64,000 nt of DNA, from NCBI GenBank assembly GCA_028690665.1, contig JAQVAV010000002.1:1-64000 (forward strand). Direction: 5' to 3'. The stretch comes from Paludibacter sp. (GTDB lineage Bacteria; Bacteroidota; Bacteroidia; Bacteroidales; Paludibacteraceae). The notes beneath the pieces were generated by a model. The model worked only from the letters and a program-made list of their open reading frames with translations, was not told the origin of the DNA and did no database searches. Both the position numbers and the translations under genes were made by a program. Shown one piece after another: positions 34,868 to 43,733 of the stretch (the stretch's first letter is position 1; every line of letters begins with the position of its first letter).

Positions 34868-36235
34868 ATGAAACAAGAAACTGTTGTTTCGACGGACTCT
34901 AAATCCGTTTTGAACGACAAAAAGCTCTTTATTGAGACTTATGGTTGCCAAATGAATGTGGCTGATAGCGAAGTTGTGGCTTCGATTATGGAGATGGATG
35001 GTTATGAACTGACGGATAATATCGGGGATGCCAATGCCATTTTCGTGAATACCTGTTCTGTTCGGGACAATGCAGAACAGAAAGTGGTGCAGCGCCTGAA
35101 ATATTTTCAGTCGCTAAAACGGAAGAACAAAAGTTTAATCGTAGGTGTGATTGGTTGCATGGCCGAGCGTGTAAAAGATGAACTGATTGCAGAGCATGGG
35201 GTGAACCTTGTTGTTGGCCCGGATGCTTATCTGGATATTCCTAATTTGATTAACTCGGTGGAGCATGGCGAAAAAGCTATTAATGTAGAGTTGTCGAAAA
35301 CCGAAACGTATAAAGATGTTATGCCATCGCGTATCGGCATTTCCATTTCAGGCTTCGTTTCGATTATGCGCGGATGTGATAAGTTTTGTACGTATTGCAT
35401 TGTTCCTTATACTCGCGGACGTGAGCGCAGTCGGGATGTGGAAAGTATTTTGAATGAAATCCTGGATTTGAAGGCTAAAAATTATAAGGAAGTAACTCTG
35501 CTTGGCCAGACGGTAAACTCTTACAAGTACACACGCGAAGATGGAACGGTGGTCGGATTTCCGGAGCTTTTGAGCCTTATTGCGGAATTGGTGCCCGATA
35601 TGCGTATTCGTTTTACGTCGCCTCATCCAAAAGATATGACTGACGAGACGTTGGAAGTTATGGCAAAATATCCGAATATATGCCGTTTTATTCATTTGCC
35701 GGTGCAGTCGGGAAGTAATAAAATTTTAGAACGTATGAACCGTAAATATACCAGGGAATGGTATCTGAATCGTGTTGAAGCTATGCGTCGTATTATTCCG
35801 GATGTGGCTATTGGAACTGATATTTTTTGTGGATTTTCCGGCGAAACAGAAGCAGATCATCAGTTGTCGTTAGACCTTATGCGGGAGGTCGGTTTTGATC
35901 AGGCATTTATGTTTAAATATTCAGAGCGTCCGGGGACGGTGGCTGCTAAGCGTATGTCAGACGATGTTCCGGAAGAGGTGAAAATTCGTCGTTTGAACGA
36001 AATTATCGCGGTGCAAAATGAAAATTCCAAAATCAGTAATCAGAGGGATGTAGGCAAAATTTATGAAGTACTCGTTGAAGGGTTTTCAAAACGGTCTAAA
36101 GAGCATTTTTTCGGACGTACTTCCCAGAATAAAGTTGTGGTGTTTCCGCGTGCCGGACGAAAAATTGGCGAGTTTATTCATGTGAAAGTACTTTCGGCTT
36201 CTTCAGCAACCCTGATTGGTGAAGTTGTTGAATGA
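34868..36235 (+). CDS. miaB: tRNA-2-methylthio-N6-isopentenyladenosine synthase MiaB
   Basis: A 455-residue radical-SAM methylthiotransferase that adds the 2-methylthio group to i6A37 in tRNAs reading UNN codons. The N-terminal UPF0004 domain has ETYGCQMNVADSEV (Cys27), NTCSVRDNAEQK and VIGCMAERV, ligands of the auxiliary cluster. The radical-SAM motif is CDKFCTYCIVPYTRG near 170-184. A C-terminal TRAM domain (about 390-455) completes it. A clean terminator follows. Confidence 0.95.
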   Translation: MKQETVVSTDSKSVLNDKKLFIETYGCQMNVADSEVVASIMEMDGYELTDNIGDANAIFVNTCSVRDNAEQKVVQRLKYFQSLKRKNKSLIVGVIGCMAERVKDELIAEHGVNLVVGPDAYLDIPNLINSVEHGEKAINVELSKTETYKDVMPSRIGISISGFVSIMRGCDKFCTYCIVPYTRGRERSRDVESILNEILDLKAKNYKEVTLLGQTVNSYKYTREDGTVVGFPELLSLIAELVPDMRIRFTSPHPKDMTDETLEVMAKYPNICRFIHLPVQSGSNKILERMNRKYTREWYLNRVEAMRRIIPDVAIGTDIFCGFSGETEADHQLSLDLMREVGFDQAFMFKYSERPGTVAAKRMSDDVPEEVKIRRLNEIIAVQNENSKISNQRDVGKIYEVLVEGFSKRSKEHFFGRTSQNKVVVFPRAGRKIGEFIHVKVLSASSATLIGEVVE

Positions 36236-36317
36236 CACGAAAATCAGTTTGTTGGTAATAAAATATATAGTCGGAGGGAAACTTAAGGTTGCACTCTGAT
36301 TTGGCGTAAATTGTATT

Positions 36318-36354
36318 ATGCGGATCAATACTTGGTGTTGATTCGCATTTTTTA
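36318..36354 (+). terminator. Rho-independent terminator after miaB
   Basis: ATGCGGATCAATAC (36318-36331) pairs with GTGTTGATTCGCAT (36335-36348), 12 of 14 plus G-T pairs, followed by TTTTTTATT. Confidence 0.8.
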
Positions 36355-36443
36355 TTAAGGTTTGAAATGGACTGGTTAATGTTTTTAGCTAAAGTAGTTG
36401 CTGTCTGAATCTCAGTATAATATTCGAAAATTAATTTATTGCT

Positions 36444-36467
36444 TATTAGAGAAATTTTTCTCTAATA
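36444..36467. promoter_or_regulatory. 24-bp palindrome upstream of hydBAC
   Basis: TATTAGAGAAA and TTTCTCTAATA are perfect 11-bp arms around TT. The palindrome ends 13 bases before a TACTTTTG -7 box and would cover the -33 region. It is a strong operator candidate for an unknown dimeric regulator. Confidence 0.6.
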
Positions 36468-36480
36468 GAAATAATTTTAC

Positions 36481-36488
36481 TACTTTTG
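36481..36488 (+). promoter_or_regulatory. Candidate distal -7 box for hydBAC
   Basis: TACTTTTG matches TAnnTTTG. It lies about 410 bases before hydB, so it would give a long leader. No -33 TTTG is seen, and the palindrome at 36444-36467 occupies that place. Confidence 0.35.
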
Positions 36489-36809
36489 TAACCCAATTCA
36501 GAAATGGATTTATGGATATGAAATGCAACTGAAATGGTAGGATAATATATTGAATATTATTTGTTTATATGTAGTTCCATTTTTATTGTTTTTGTATAAA
36601 TAATCAAGCCTTTAAATGTGAAATATAAGAGTTTCTAAAACAAGCTCAATTATAGTGTCATTTTTCCCATTTGGCTCCAATTCTTTAATTACTTTCAGAT
36701 CTGATAATCCGAACTTAGTTTTAATGTAAAGTAAGTTTTTAAAATACGCTCAATGTTTTTTGTTTACGATTGGGTGCAGGTATTTTTTATCAGTTCACGG
36801 GCATTGCTC

Positions 36810-36827
36810 CTGTAATGGCGTTTACAG
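36810..36827. promoter_or_regulatory. CRP/FNR-like palindrome upstream of hydB
   Basis: CTGTAATGGCGTTTACAG has perfect 6-bp arms and a 6-base spacer. Geometry and half-site (TGTAA against TGTGA) resemble the site at 24316-24333. It is centred about 81 bases before the hydB ATG. Confidence 0.45.
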
Positions 36828-36837
36828 TGCTATGTTT

Positions 36838-36854
36838 TAATACAAACTGTATTA
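36838..36854. promoter_or_regulatory. Second palindrome directly upstream of hydB
   Basis: TAATACA and TGTATTA form perfect 7-bp arms around AAC, ending 45 bases before the hydB ATG. It could be an operator or a small leader hairpin. Confidence 0.4.
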
Positions 36855-36899
36855 CACAATCAAACAATTATAAATCAAACAAAGAAAAAGCACTAATTT

Positions 36900-38780
36900 A
36901 TGACAAAAGTAAAAACTTTGCCAGAATTAATTAAAATGAAGGAGACGCTGGTTTCACAGCGGGCTTGTTACAGCAAGCAACTTCATGTCTGCGGAGGTAC
37001 AGGATGTCAGGCAGCTCAAAGTAAAACATTGGATGTGACTTTGAAAGAAATTGTTACCGACAAAGGTCTGGATAAAGATGTAAAAATAACTATGACTGGT
37101 TGTTTTGGGTTTTGCGAAAAAGGTCCGATTGTAAAGGTTTTGCCGGATCACACTTTTTATACCGAAGTGAAACCAACCGATGCTCGTGAAATTATCGATG
37201 AACATGTTGTAAAAGGTAATCAGGTAGAACGCCTTTTATATGTTGACCCAACGACAAGAGAACATGTCCCGAATTCCGACAAAATGGAATTTTATAAAAA
37301 ACAGCTGCGTATTGCTTTGCGCAATTGTGGCGAGATTAATCCTGAAGATATACATGACTACATAGAAAATGATGGCTATCAGGCTTTGGGAAAAGTACTC
37401 ACTCAGATGGATGCTCAGCAAACCATTGATATTATCAAGAAGTCTGGATTACGTGGCCGCGGGGGAGGAGGTTTCCCAACCGGTTTGAAATGGGAAATAA
37501 CCAGCAAATCGCAAGCCGATCAAAAATATGTGGTTTGTAATGCCGACGAAGGAGACCCGGGTGCATTTATGGATCGCGCTATCCTCGAAGGTGATCCGAA
37601 TTCGATAATTGAAGCCATGGCAATTTGTGGATATGCCATTGGAGCCAGTAAAGGACTCGTTTATATACGTGCCGAATATCCTCTTGCTATTTCGAGACTT
37701 AAAAAAGCCATTGCTCAGGCTCGTGAGTTAGGTTTGCTCGGAGATGATATTCTGGGAACAGGATTTAATTTCGATATACAACTACGCTATGGTGCTGGTG
37801 CTTTTGTTTGTGGAGAAGAGACAGCACTGATTCACTCCATGGAGGGCAAACGCGGGGAACCTTCATTTAAACCTCCTTTCCCTTCTGTTTCTGGTTATCA
37901 GGGAAAACCTACCAATGTAAATAATGTAGAAACATTTGCCAATATTCCCGTTATTATCAATAAAGGTGCTGAATGGTTTGCTTCCATAGGAACAGAAAAA
38001 TCGAAAGGAACCAAAGTGTTTGCTTTGGCAGGAAAAATCAACAATGTGGGTCTTATTGAAGTCCCAATGGGAATCACTTTACGTGAAATTATTTTCGAAA
38101 TTGGAGGTGGAATTAAAGATGGTAAAAAGTTCAAGGCTGTTCAAACCGGCGGCCCTTCCGGTGGATGTTTGACTGAGAAACATCTTGATACACCAATTGA
38201 TTATGATAACCTGACTGCCGTTGGATCGATGATGGGTTCAGGCGGCATGATTGTTCTTGATGAAGATGATTGTATGGTATCGGTCGCAAAATTTTATCTC
38301 GATTTTATAGTAGAAGAATCTTGTGGAAAATGTTCTCCCTGCCGTATCGGAAACAAGCGTCTTTATGAAATTCTCGAAAAAATTACTCAGGGAAAAGGAA
38401 CGCTTGAAGATCTTGAGAAACTAAAGAACCTGAGTAATGTAATTAAGGATACTTCACTTTGTGGATTGGGACAAACATCTCCGAATCCTGTGCTTTCTAC
38501 TTTGCAAAACTTTTACGATGAATACATCGAACATGTGGTGGATAAAAAATGTCGTGCCGGACAGTGTAAGGCATTATTATATTATGTGATTGATGAGAAT
38601 GTTTGTATTGGCTGTACGGCTTGTAAACGAAGCTGTCCGGTAAATGCAATTACAGGAGACAAAAAACAACCGCATGTTATTAACCAAGACATTTGTATTA
38701 AATGTGGAGCCTGCGAAGAAAAATGTGCATTCGATGCCATTAGTATTAAATTAGAACACAAAGTAAAAGTAGTAGAATAA
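36900..38780 (+). CDS. hydB: Bifurcating [FeFe]-hydrogenase subunit HydB (NuoF-like)
   Basis: A 626-residue NADH-binding flavoprotein subunit. An N-terminal thioredoxin-like [2Fe-2S] domain has Cys31, Cys36, Cys68 and Cys72. The NuoF core binds FMN and NADH (RGRGGGGFPTGLKWE near 184-198), then an SLBB domain and the NuoF cluster motif ESCGKCSPCRIGNKR near 478. Two extra [4Fe-4S] motifs end the protein (CIGCTACKRSCP and CIKCGACEEKC). This order is that of HydB of trimeric electron-bifurcating hydrogenases, which couple NADH and reduced ferredoxin to H2 formation. It overlaps hydA by one base. Confidence 0.93.
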   Translation: MTKVKTLPELIKMKETLVSQRACYSKQLHVCGGTGCQAAQSKTLDVTLKEIVTDKGLDKDVKITMTGCFGFCEKGPIVKVLPDHTFYTEVKPTDAREIIDEHVVKGNQVERLLYVDPTTREHVPNSDKMEFYKKQLRIALRNCGEINPEDIHDYIENDGYQALGKVLTQMDAQQTIDIIKKSGLRGRGGGGFPTGLKWEITSKSQADQKYVVCNADEGDPGAFMDRAILEGDPNSIIEAMAICGYAIGASKGLVYIRAEYPLAISRLKKAIAQARELGLLGDDILGTGFNFDIQLRYGAGAFVCGEETALIHSMEGKRGEPSFKPPFPSVSGYQGKPTNVNNVETFANIPVIINKGAEWFASIGTEKSKGTKVFALAGKINNVGLIEVPMGITLREIIFEIGGGIKDGKKFKAVQTGGPSGGCLTEKHLDTPIDYDNLTAVGSMMGSGGMIVLDEDDCMVSVAKFYLDFIVEESCGKCSPCRIGNKRLYEILEKITQGKGTLEDLEKLKNLSNVIKDTSLCGLGQTSPNPVLSTLQNFYDEYIEHVVDKKCRAGQCKALLYYVIDENVCIGCTACKRSCPVNAITGDKKQPHVINQDICIKCGACEEKCAFDAISIKLEHKVKVVE

Positions 38781-40549
38781 TGGAAACAATCAAGCTGACG
38801 ATAGATAATAAAATAGTAGAGGTTGAGAAAGGAACAACCGTATTGAATGCTGCCAAACAAATTGGAATAGATATTCCCACACTTTGCCATTTTGAACTTT
38901 GCGATATGGGAATTGAAAATAAACCGGGTGGCTGTCGCGTGTGCGTGGTAGAAATTGATGGCCGACGCAATCTGGCTCCTTCATGTGCAACCGAAGCAAC
39001 CGAAGGAATGGTGGTGCAAACACACAGTATTCGTGTGATGAATGCCCGGCGTACTATCACTAAACTGATTATTTCGGATCATCCGTTCGACTGTCTTGTT
39101 TGTGCCAAATCAGGCAGTTGTGAATTACAGGCTCTTGCTACCAAATTCGGAATTCGTGAAATTCCTTACCAGGGAGAGAAATCAACTTATCGTAAAGATA
39201 CTTCTCCTTCCATTATTCGTGATGTGGATAAATGTATCATGTGCCGTCGCTGCGAAATGATGTGTAACGAAGTGCAGACCGTAGGAGCACTTTCGGCGGT
39301 TAACCGTGGATTTAAAGCCGTAGTTGCACCGGCTTTTGAAATGGATTTGGAAAAATCGCCTTGTACTTATTGTGGTCAGTGTGTGTCGGTTTGCCCGACC
39401 GGAGCTTTAACTGAAGTAGATCATACTATCAGCGTTATTCGCGCATTATCAGATAAGACCAAAACAGTAGTAGTACAAACAGCTCCTGCCGTTCGTGCGG
39501 CATTAGGTGAAGAATTCGGTCTTGAACCGGGAACTTCGGTTACCGGAAAAATGGTGTCTGCACTTCGCCGACTTGGGTTTAAATACGTATTTGATACCGA
39601 TTTTGCAGCTGACCTTACTATTATGGAAGAAGGTACGGAACTCCTGCAACGTTTGAAGAAACATTTGAGCGGTGACAGCGATGTGAAATTGCCAATTCTG
39701 ACTTCGTGTTGTCCGGGTTGGGTAAATTTCTTTGAACATAATTTTCCGGATTTATTGGATGTCCCTTCTACAGCTAAATCTCCACAACAAATGTTCGGTG
39801 CGATTGCCAAATCGTATTTTGCAGAAAAAATTGGTGTAAAACGCGAAGATATGGTAGTGGTTTCGGTAATGCCCTGTCTGGCTAAAAAATACGAATGTCA
39901 GCGTGACGAATTTAAAGTAAATGGAAATCCGGATGTTGATTTTTCTTTATCTACCCGGGAATTGGCTGCATTTATCAAACAGGCCAATATCGACTTTATG
40001 GATTTGCCGGATGAAGACTTTGACAATCCGATGGGTGAATCGACCGGTGCCGGTGTGATTTTCGGAAATACAGGAGGAGTGATTGAAGCTGCATGTCGTA
40101 CCGCTTATGAGTTACATACCGGTAAAAAACTTGAAAAAGTAGAATTTGAGGTTTTGCGCGGTATGGATGGTATCCGTTCGGCAACGATTGATTTTGACGG
40201 ATTACCTCTTAATATAGGTATTGCCCACGGTTTAGCTAATGCCCGTAAGCTTCTGGATGATGTTCGTGCCGGAATATCAAAATATCATGCTATTGAAATT
40301 ATGGCTTGTCCAGGTGGATGTATCGGAGGCGGAGGTCAGCCTTTCCATCACGGTCATAGCGAAATTCTGAAAAAACGTGCGGAGGCTCTTTATGCCGAAG
40401 ATGCCGGAAAACCGATTCGTAAATCGCACGAAAATCCGTTTATTATTCAGCTTTACGACGAATATTTAGATCGTCCTTGCGGGCATCGCTCTCATGAATT
40501 ATTACATACTGCATATTTCGATAAAAGTCAGGAAGTAGTAATAGAATAA
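38780..40549 (+). CDS. hydA: [FeFe]-hydrogenase catalytic subunit HydA
   Basis: A 589-residue catalytic subunit. N-terminal [2Fe-2S] domain (Cys36, Cys41 region, Cys52, Cys55, Cys69), the His101/Cys105/Cys108/Cys114 cluster, two [4Fe-4S] motifs (Cys152-162 and Cys195-205), then the H-cluster domain. All three signatures are intact: TSCCPGW (Cys310), MPCLAKKYE (Cys366) and MACPGGCIGGGGQP (Cys510, Cys514). The C-terminal small-subunit-like tail (HENPFIIQLYDEYLDRPCGHRSH) is fused. The layout is the NAD-linked group A type. It should be cytoplasmic and reversible. Confidence 0.96.
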   Translation: METIKLTIDNKIVEVEKGTTVLNAAKQIGIDIPTLCHFELCDMGIENKPGGCRVCVVEIDGRRNLAPSCATEATEGMVVQTHSIRVMNARRTITKLIISDHPFDCLVCAKSGSCELQALATKFGIREIPYQGEKSTYRKDTSPSIIRDVDKCIMCRRCEMMCNEVQTVGALSAVNRGFKAVVAPAFEMDLEKSPCTYCGQCVSVCPTGALTEVDHTISVIRALSDKTKTVVVQTAPAVRAALGEEFGLEPGTSVTGKMVSALRRLGFKYVFDTDFAADLTIMEEGTELLQRLKKHLSGDSDVKLPILTSCCPGWVNFFEHNFPDLLDVPSTAKSPQQMFGAIAKSYFAEKIGVKREDMVVVSVMPCLAKKYECQRDEFKVNGNPDVDFSLSTRELAAFIKQANIDFMDLPDEDFDNPMGESTGAGVIFGNTGGVIEAACRTAYELHTGKKLEKVEFEVLRGMDGIRSATIDFDGLPLNIGIAHGLANARKLLDDVRAGISKYHAIEIMACPGGCIGGGGQPFHHGHSEILKKRAEALYAEDAGKPIRKSHENPFIIQLYDEYLDRPCGHRSHELLHTAYFDKSQEVVIE

Positions 40550-40606
40550 ATTTTGTCTCTTTTCGATTGTCTAAAGAGAAATATTAAATGTAAAATAAAG
40601 AATAAT

Positions 40607-41230
40607 ATGATAAGTAAGATATTAACAGACACGGCACAAACTCGTAGTGCTAAAAATCCGGAGACAAAAAAATCGGGAGATCCGGTTACACAGGAACTAA
40701 AACCTGCCGCTATAAATTCATTTAGTGCTGCCGAAAAAGATAAAACCAAAGTAAAGATAAAATTATCCGAAGATAAAGCTCATAAAATCTTAGAAATTTG
40801 TGCATCATACAATAATGATCCGGGAGAGCTGATTAATGTGTTGCATGAAACACAGGGAGAGTTCGGTTATCTGCCGGCGGAAGTACAGGAAGTGGTTGCT
40901 CAGGGATTGGGCGTTTCTACAGCTCAGGTGTATGGCGTAGTAACGTTCTACTCGTATTTTACCATGATACCGAAAGGGCGTTTTCCCATCTCAATATGTA
41001 CAGGTACGGCCTGCTATGTTCGTGGAGCCGAAAAAGTACTTGAGGAGTTTAAGCGGGAATTGAATATCGGTGTTGGTGAAACTACCGAAGATGGAAAGTT
41101 CTCGATCAATTGCTTGCGTTGCGTTGGAGCTTGTGGATTAGCACCTGTTGTGCTTGTAGGTGAAAAAGTTTATGGACGTGTTTCCCCAGAAAGTGTGAAA
41201 ACTATTTTGGCAAATTATGAAGAAAAATAA
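40607..41230 (+). CDS. hydC: Bifurcating hydrogenase subunit HydC (NuoE-like)
   Basis: A 207-residue NuoE-like [2Fe-2S] protein. The thioredoxin-like domain (about 60-205) has its four Cys in CTGTACYVRGAEKVLEEF and CLRCVGACGLAP. A polar 50-residue extension of low complexity precedes it. I chose the ATG at 40607; an upstream in-frame TTG at 40553 would begin four bases after the hydA stop. It completes the HydABC trimer, here in gene order B-A-C. Confidence 0.92.
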   Translation: MISKILTDTAQTRSAKNPETKKSGDPVTQELKPAAINSFSAAEKDKTKVKIKLSEDKAHKILEICASYNNDPGELINVLHETQGEFGYLPAEVQEVVAQGLGVSTAQVYGVVTFYSYFTMIPKGRFPISICTGTACYVRGAEKVLEEFKRELNIGVGETTEDGKFSINCLRCVGACGLAPVVLVGEKVYGRVSPESVKTILANYEEK

Positions 41231-41264
41231 ACAATAAAACTATCATTGTTTTGCTTTTCAAAAT

Positions 41265-41294
41265 AAAAGGCTTCGGACTATCCGAAGCCTTTTT
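41265..41294 (+). terminator. Rho-independent terminator after hydBAC
   Basis: AAAAGGCTTCGGA, loop CTA, TCCGAAGCCTTTT: a perfect 13-bp stem with T run. Confidence 0.92.
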
Positions 41295-41431
41295 CAATAA
41301 TATTGTATTAAACTTTTTTAAACGATCGTACATTAGATTTTGAAAATATAGTTAACTTTGACGGTGTGAAAATAGAAGATTATACATACGTGAAAAATAT
41401 TCACGATGAATGTATGAGATGAAAAAATAAA

Positions 41432-42226
41432 ATGATGATGAATATAAACCGAATATTTTTTAGTCCGACCGGGACTACCGATAAAATTACAGAGCAGATT
41501 GCAATGAGTTTAGGAGAATCGGTTAAAGATTATGATTTAACCCTCCTGAAAAACAGGATTAAGTATGAAAAATTAAATTTTACAGGCGATGATCTGGTTA
41601 TTGTAGGTGTTCCTGTTTATGGTGGGAGAATTCCTGAATTTCTGGAAAATTATTTTTCAGTATTTAAAGGAAATAATACTCCGACCATTTTTACGGTTGT
41701 TTATGGAAATCGTGATTACGATGATGCTTTACTGGACTTGAAAGATTTGTTTGAGAAAAGAGGTTTTCGTGGAATTGCAGCGGGTGCGTTTATTGGAGAA
41801 CATTCATATACGGAGAAAGTTGCAACCGCTCGTCCGGATGCCGTTGATCTTTCTTTAGCCGCTGAATTTGGTGAAAAATGTAAAGCTGTATTAACTGATT
41901 TTGAAACCGGCGGAAAAAATTACGTATTGAATGTAAAGGGTAACTATCCTTACAAAGAGCGCAAGCCGGGTGCTTCGATGGTACCACAGACGAATAGTGA
42001 GAAATGTATTGACTGTGGCGTTTGTGCTCAGGTTTGCCCCATGGAGGCGATTGATTTCAATGATTATAAAAATGTAGATGCAACAAAATGTATCCATTGT
42101 TGTAGTTGTGTGAAAAAGTGCCCCGAGCATGCAAAAAGTTTTAATCACGAAGTTTTTCTGGCTATTCAGCAAAGGCTGATTGATACCTGTGTGCTGGAAA
42201 GAAAAGAACCGGAAATGTTTTTCTAA
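41432..42226 (+). CDS. EFR1-type flavodoxin-ferredoxin fusion
   Basis: A 264-residue soluble electron carrier. A flavodoxin-like domain comes first (about 1-170; FMN phosphate loop FSPTGTTDKI near 9-18, VGVPVYGGRIP near 59-69), then a dicluster ferredoxin (CIDCGVCAQVCP near 191-202 and CIHCCSCVKKCP near 218-229). It is preceded by a possible -7 box (TAACTTTG at 41353-41360). Its place between hydBAC and the maturases hints at ferredoxin-level electron transfer with the hydrogenase, but no partner is proven. Confidence 0.85.
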   Translation: MMMNINRIFFSPTGTTDKITEQIAMSLGESVKDYDLTLLKNRIKYEKLNFTGDDLVIVGVPVYGGRIPEFLENYFSVFKGNNTPTIFTVVYGNRDYDDALLDLKDLFEKRGFRGIAAGAFIGEHSYTEKVATARPDAVDLSLAAEFGEKCKAVLTDFETGGKNYVLNVKGNYPYKERKPGASMVPQTNSEKCIDCGVCAQVCPMEAIDFNDYKNVDATKCIHCCSCVKKCPEHAKSFNHEVFLAIQQRLIDTCVLERKEPEMFF

Positions 42227-42253
42227 GATAAAATGCAATGATGAAAATAAAGT

Positions 42254-42781
42254 ATGTCTGGAAATGTAAAAGAAAATAAACCGTTCGCTTTTGATGTGGT
42301 TGTAAAAAACTGTAAAGATTTCGAGGAGCTGAAGGCCGAAGCGGTTGCCAGTGGACGAAAGAGAACTTTACAAATGCTTCATTCTTCGCATGAAGCGGAG
42401 TTACATTCTATGATTAACGTATTTACACGAGGAAGTTATGCAGTTCCGCATAATCATTGGATTGAAAAGGAGGATGGAAATGTAATTAAAAAAGGAGAAT
42501 CTTTTCTCGCTCTTGAGGGTGCTGGGCGTATTATTTTGTTTACAGAAGATGGAATAATCGAAAGAGTCGTAGAAATGAAAGCCGCGGAACAAACTATGGT
42601 TTGGATTCCGGCAGGAGTATGGCATACAGTGATTGCACTAACTGATTTTTTTATCATTTTTGAAAATAAAACCGGACCCTGGAAAGCCGGCGAGGATAAA
42701 GTGTTTCACAAAGCATTTCCGGTTGAGGGAGATTCCATGGGTGCAAAATATGTGAGAGCCTGGGAAATCTGTGAACTATAA
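42254..42781 (+). CDS. WbuC-like cupin protein
   Basis: A 175-residue cupin of the WbuC family. Metal-binding residues are in VPHNHWIEKE near 64-73, with a later IPAGVWHTVIAL near 117-128. Relatives occur in polysaccharide loci and as single genes; the reaction is unknown. It follows the flavodoxin-ferredoxin gene by 27 bases on the same strand. Confidence 0.75.
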   Translation: MSGNVKENKPFAFDVVVKNCKDFEELKAEAVASGRKRTLQMLHSSHEAELHSMINVFTRGSYAVPHNHWIEKEDGNVIKKGESFLALEGAGRIILFTEDGIIERVVEMKAAEQTMVWIPAGVWHTVIALTDFFIIFENKTGPWKAGEDKVFHKAFPVEGDSMGAKYVRAWEICEL

Positions 42782-42809
42782 AATAATTCATTTTTAAATA
42801 TTGATACTT

Positions 42810-43733
42810 ATGAAACAAATTCCTTATTTGCTATTAAGCTTGTTATTGTTTTTTTCCTGTAAGCAGGAAAAACAACTTATTGTGTTGAATCTTGAAAAAG
42901 GGCACACTTATACTTACGAAACTAATGCCGATATGACTACTACTCAGACTATGAATGGTATGCCTCTGTCTGTGAGAATGGGCATAACAGGAATAATGAA
43001 ATTTACAGTCGTCGATGTAAAAGATACGGTTTACGACATGAATGTCATGTATGATAAAATGGAAATGAAAATGTACCTGCCTACAGGTTCAATGGAGTTT
43101 TCTTCAGAAAAGAAAGATGCAGATGAGCTTGTGTCCCAAATGTTGTCGCAGCTTACTCAAAAATCATTTCAGGTAAAGATGAGTAATACGGGTAAAATTC
43201 TGGATGTGTCTAATTTAGATAAACTGTATGAAGATATGCTGAATGCAATGTCACCGGTAGATCCTCAAAAAATGGCTCAAGCTAAAGCTCAATTAGAGCA
43301 GACTTTCGGTGCTGAATCTTTTAAAAGCAATATGGAAATGGGACTGAATCTGTTCACCAATAAACCTGTCACAGAAGGAGATAAATGGAAAATAGAATCA
43401 AAAATATCGACTATGTTCGGAGCTGTCATAACCAATGAATATGAATTGGAGTCGATAGATAAAAAATCATGCAAGATAAAAGGCGTTTCGGAAATTCATA
43501 CGACATCAACCGATTTCCCCCTGAATCCCAATGGAATTGATATGAAATATAACCTGGAGGGAACTGCCAGTTCTGCATATAATATTGATTGTCAGACAGG
43601 TTGGATTGTTAGTGCTACTATTGAAGAAAAAATGGATGGCGAAATTTCAGTTGGGGCGACACCTCAGTTGCCAGATGGCATGAAAGTGCCAATGACTATT
43701 ACTATTGATATGAAGATTAATGGGAAAGATTAA
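42810..43733 (+). CDS. DUF6263-like lipoprotein
   Basis: A 307-residue lipoprotein (signal ending in LLFFSC) with a beta-rich body. The pattern KGHTYTYETNADMTTTQTMNG at the start of the mature part and NLFTNKPVTEGDKWKIES in the middle fits DUF6263, a family of Bacteroidetes surface or periplasmic proteins without known role. I use the ATG at 42810. Its end overlaps the end of the convergent hydE by 17 bases. Confidence 0.65.
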   Translation: MKQIPYLLLSLLLFFSCKQEKQLIVLNLEKGHTYTYETNADMTTTQTMNGMPLSVRMGITGIMKFTVVDVKDTVYDMNVMYDKMEMKMYLPTGSMEFSSEKKDADELVSQMLSQLTQKSFQVKMSNTGKILDVSNLDKLYEDMLNAMSPVDPQKMAQAKAQLEQTFGAESFKSNMEMGLNLFTNKPVTEGDKWKIESKISTMFGAVITNEYELESIDKKSCKIKGVSEIHTTSTDFPLNPNGIDMKYNLEGTASSAYNIDCQTGWIVSATIEEKMDGEISVGATPQLPDGMKVPMTITIDMKINGKD

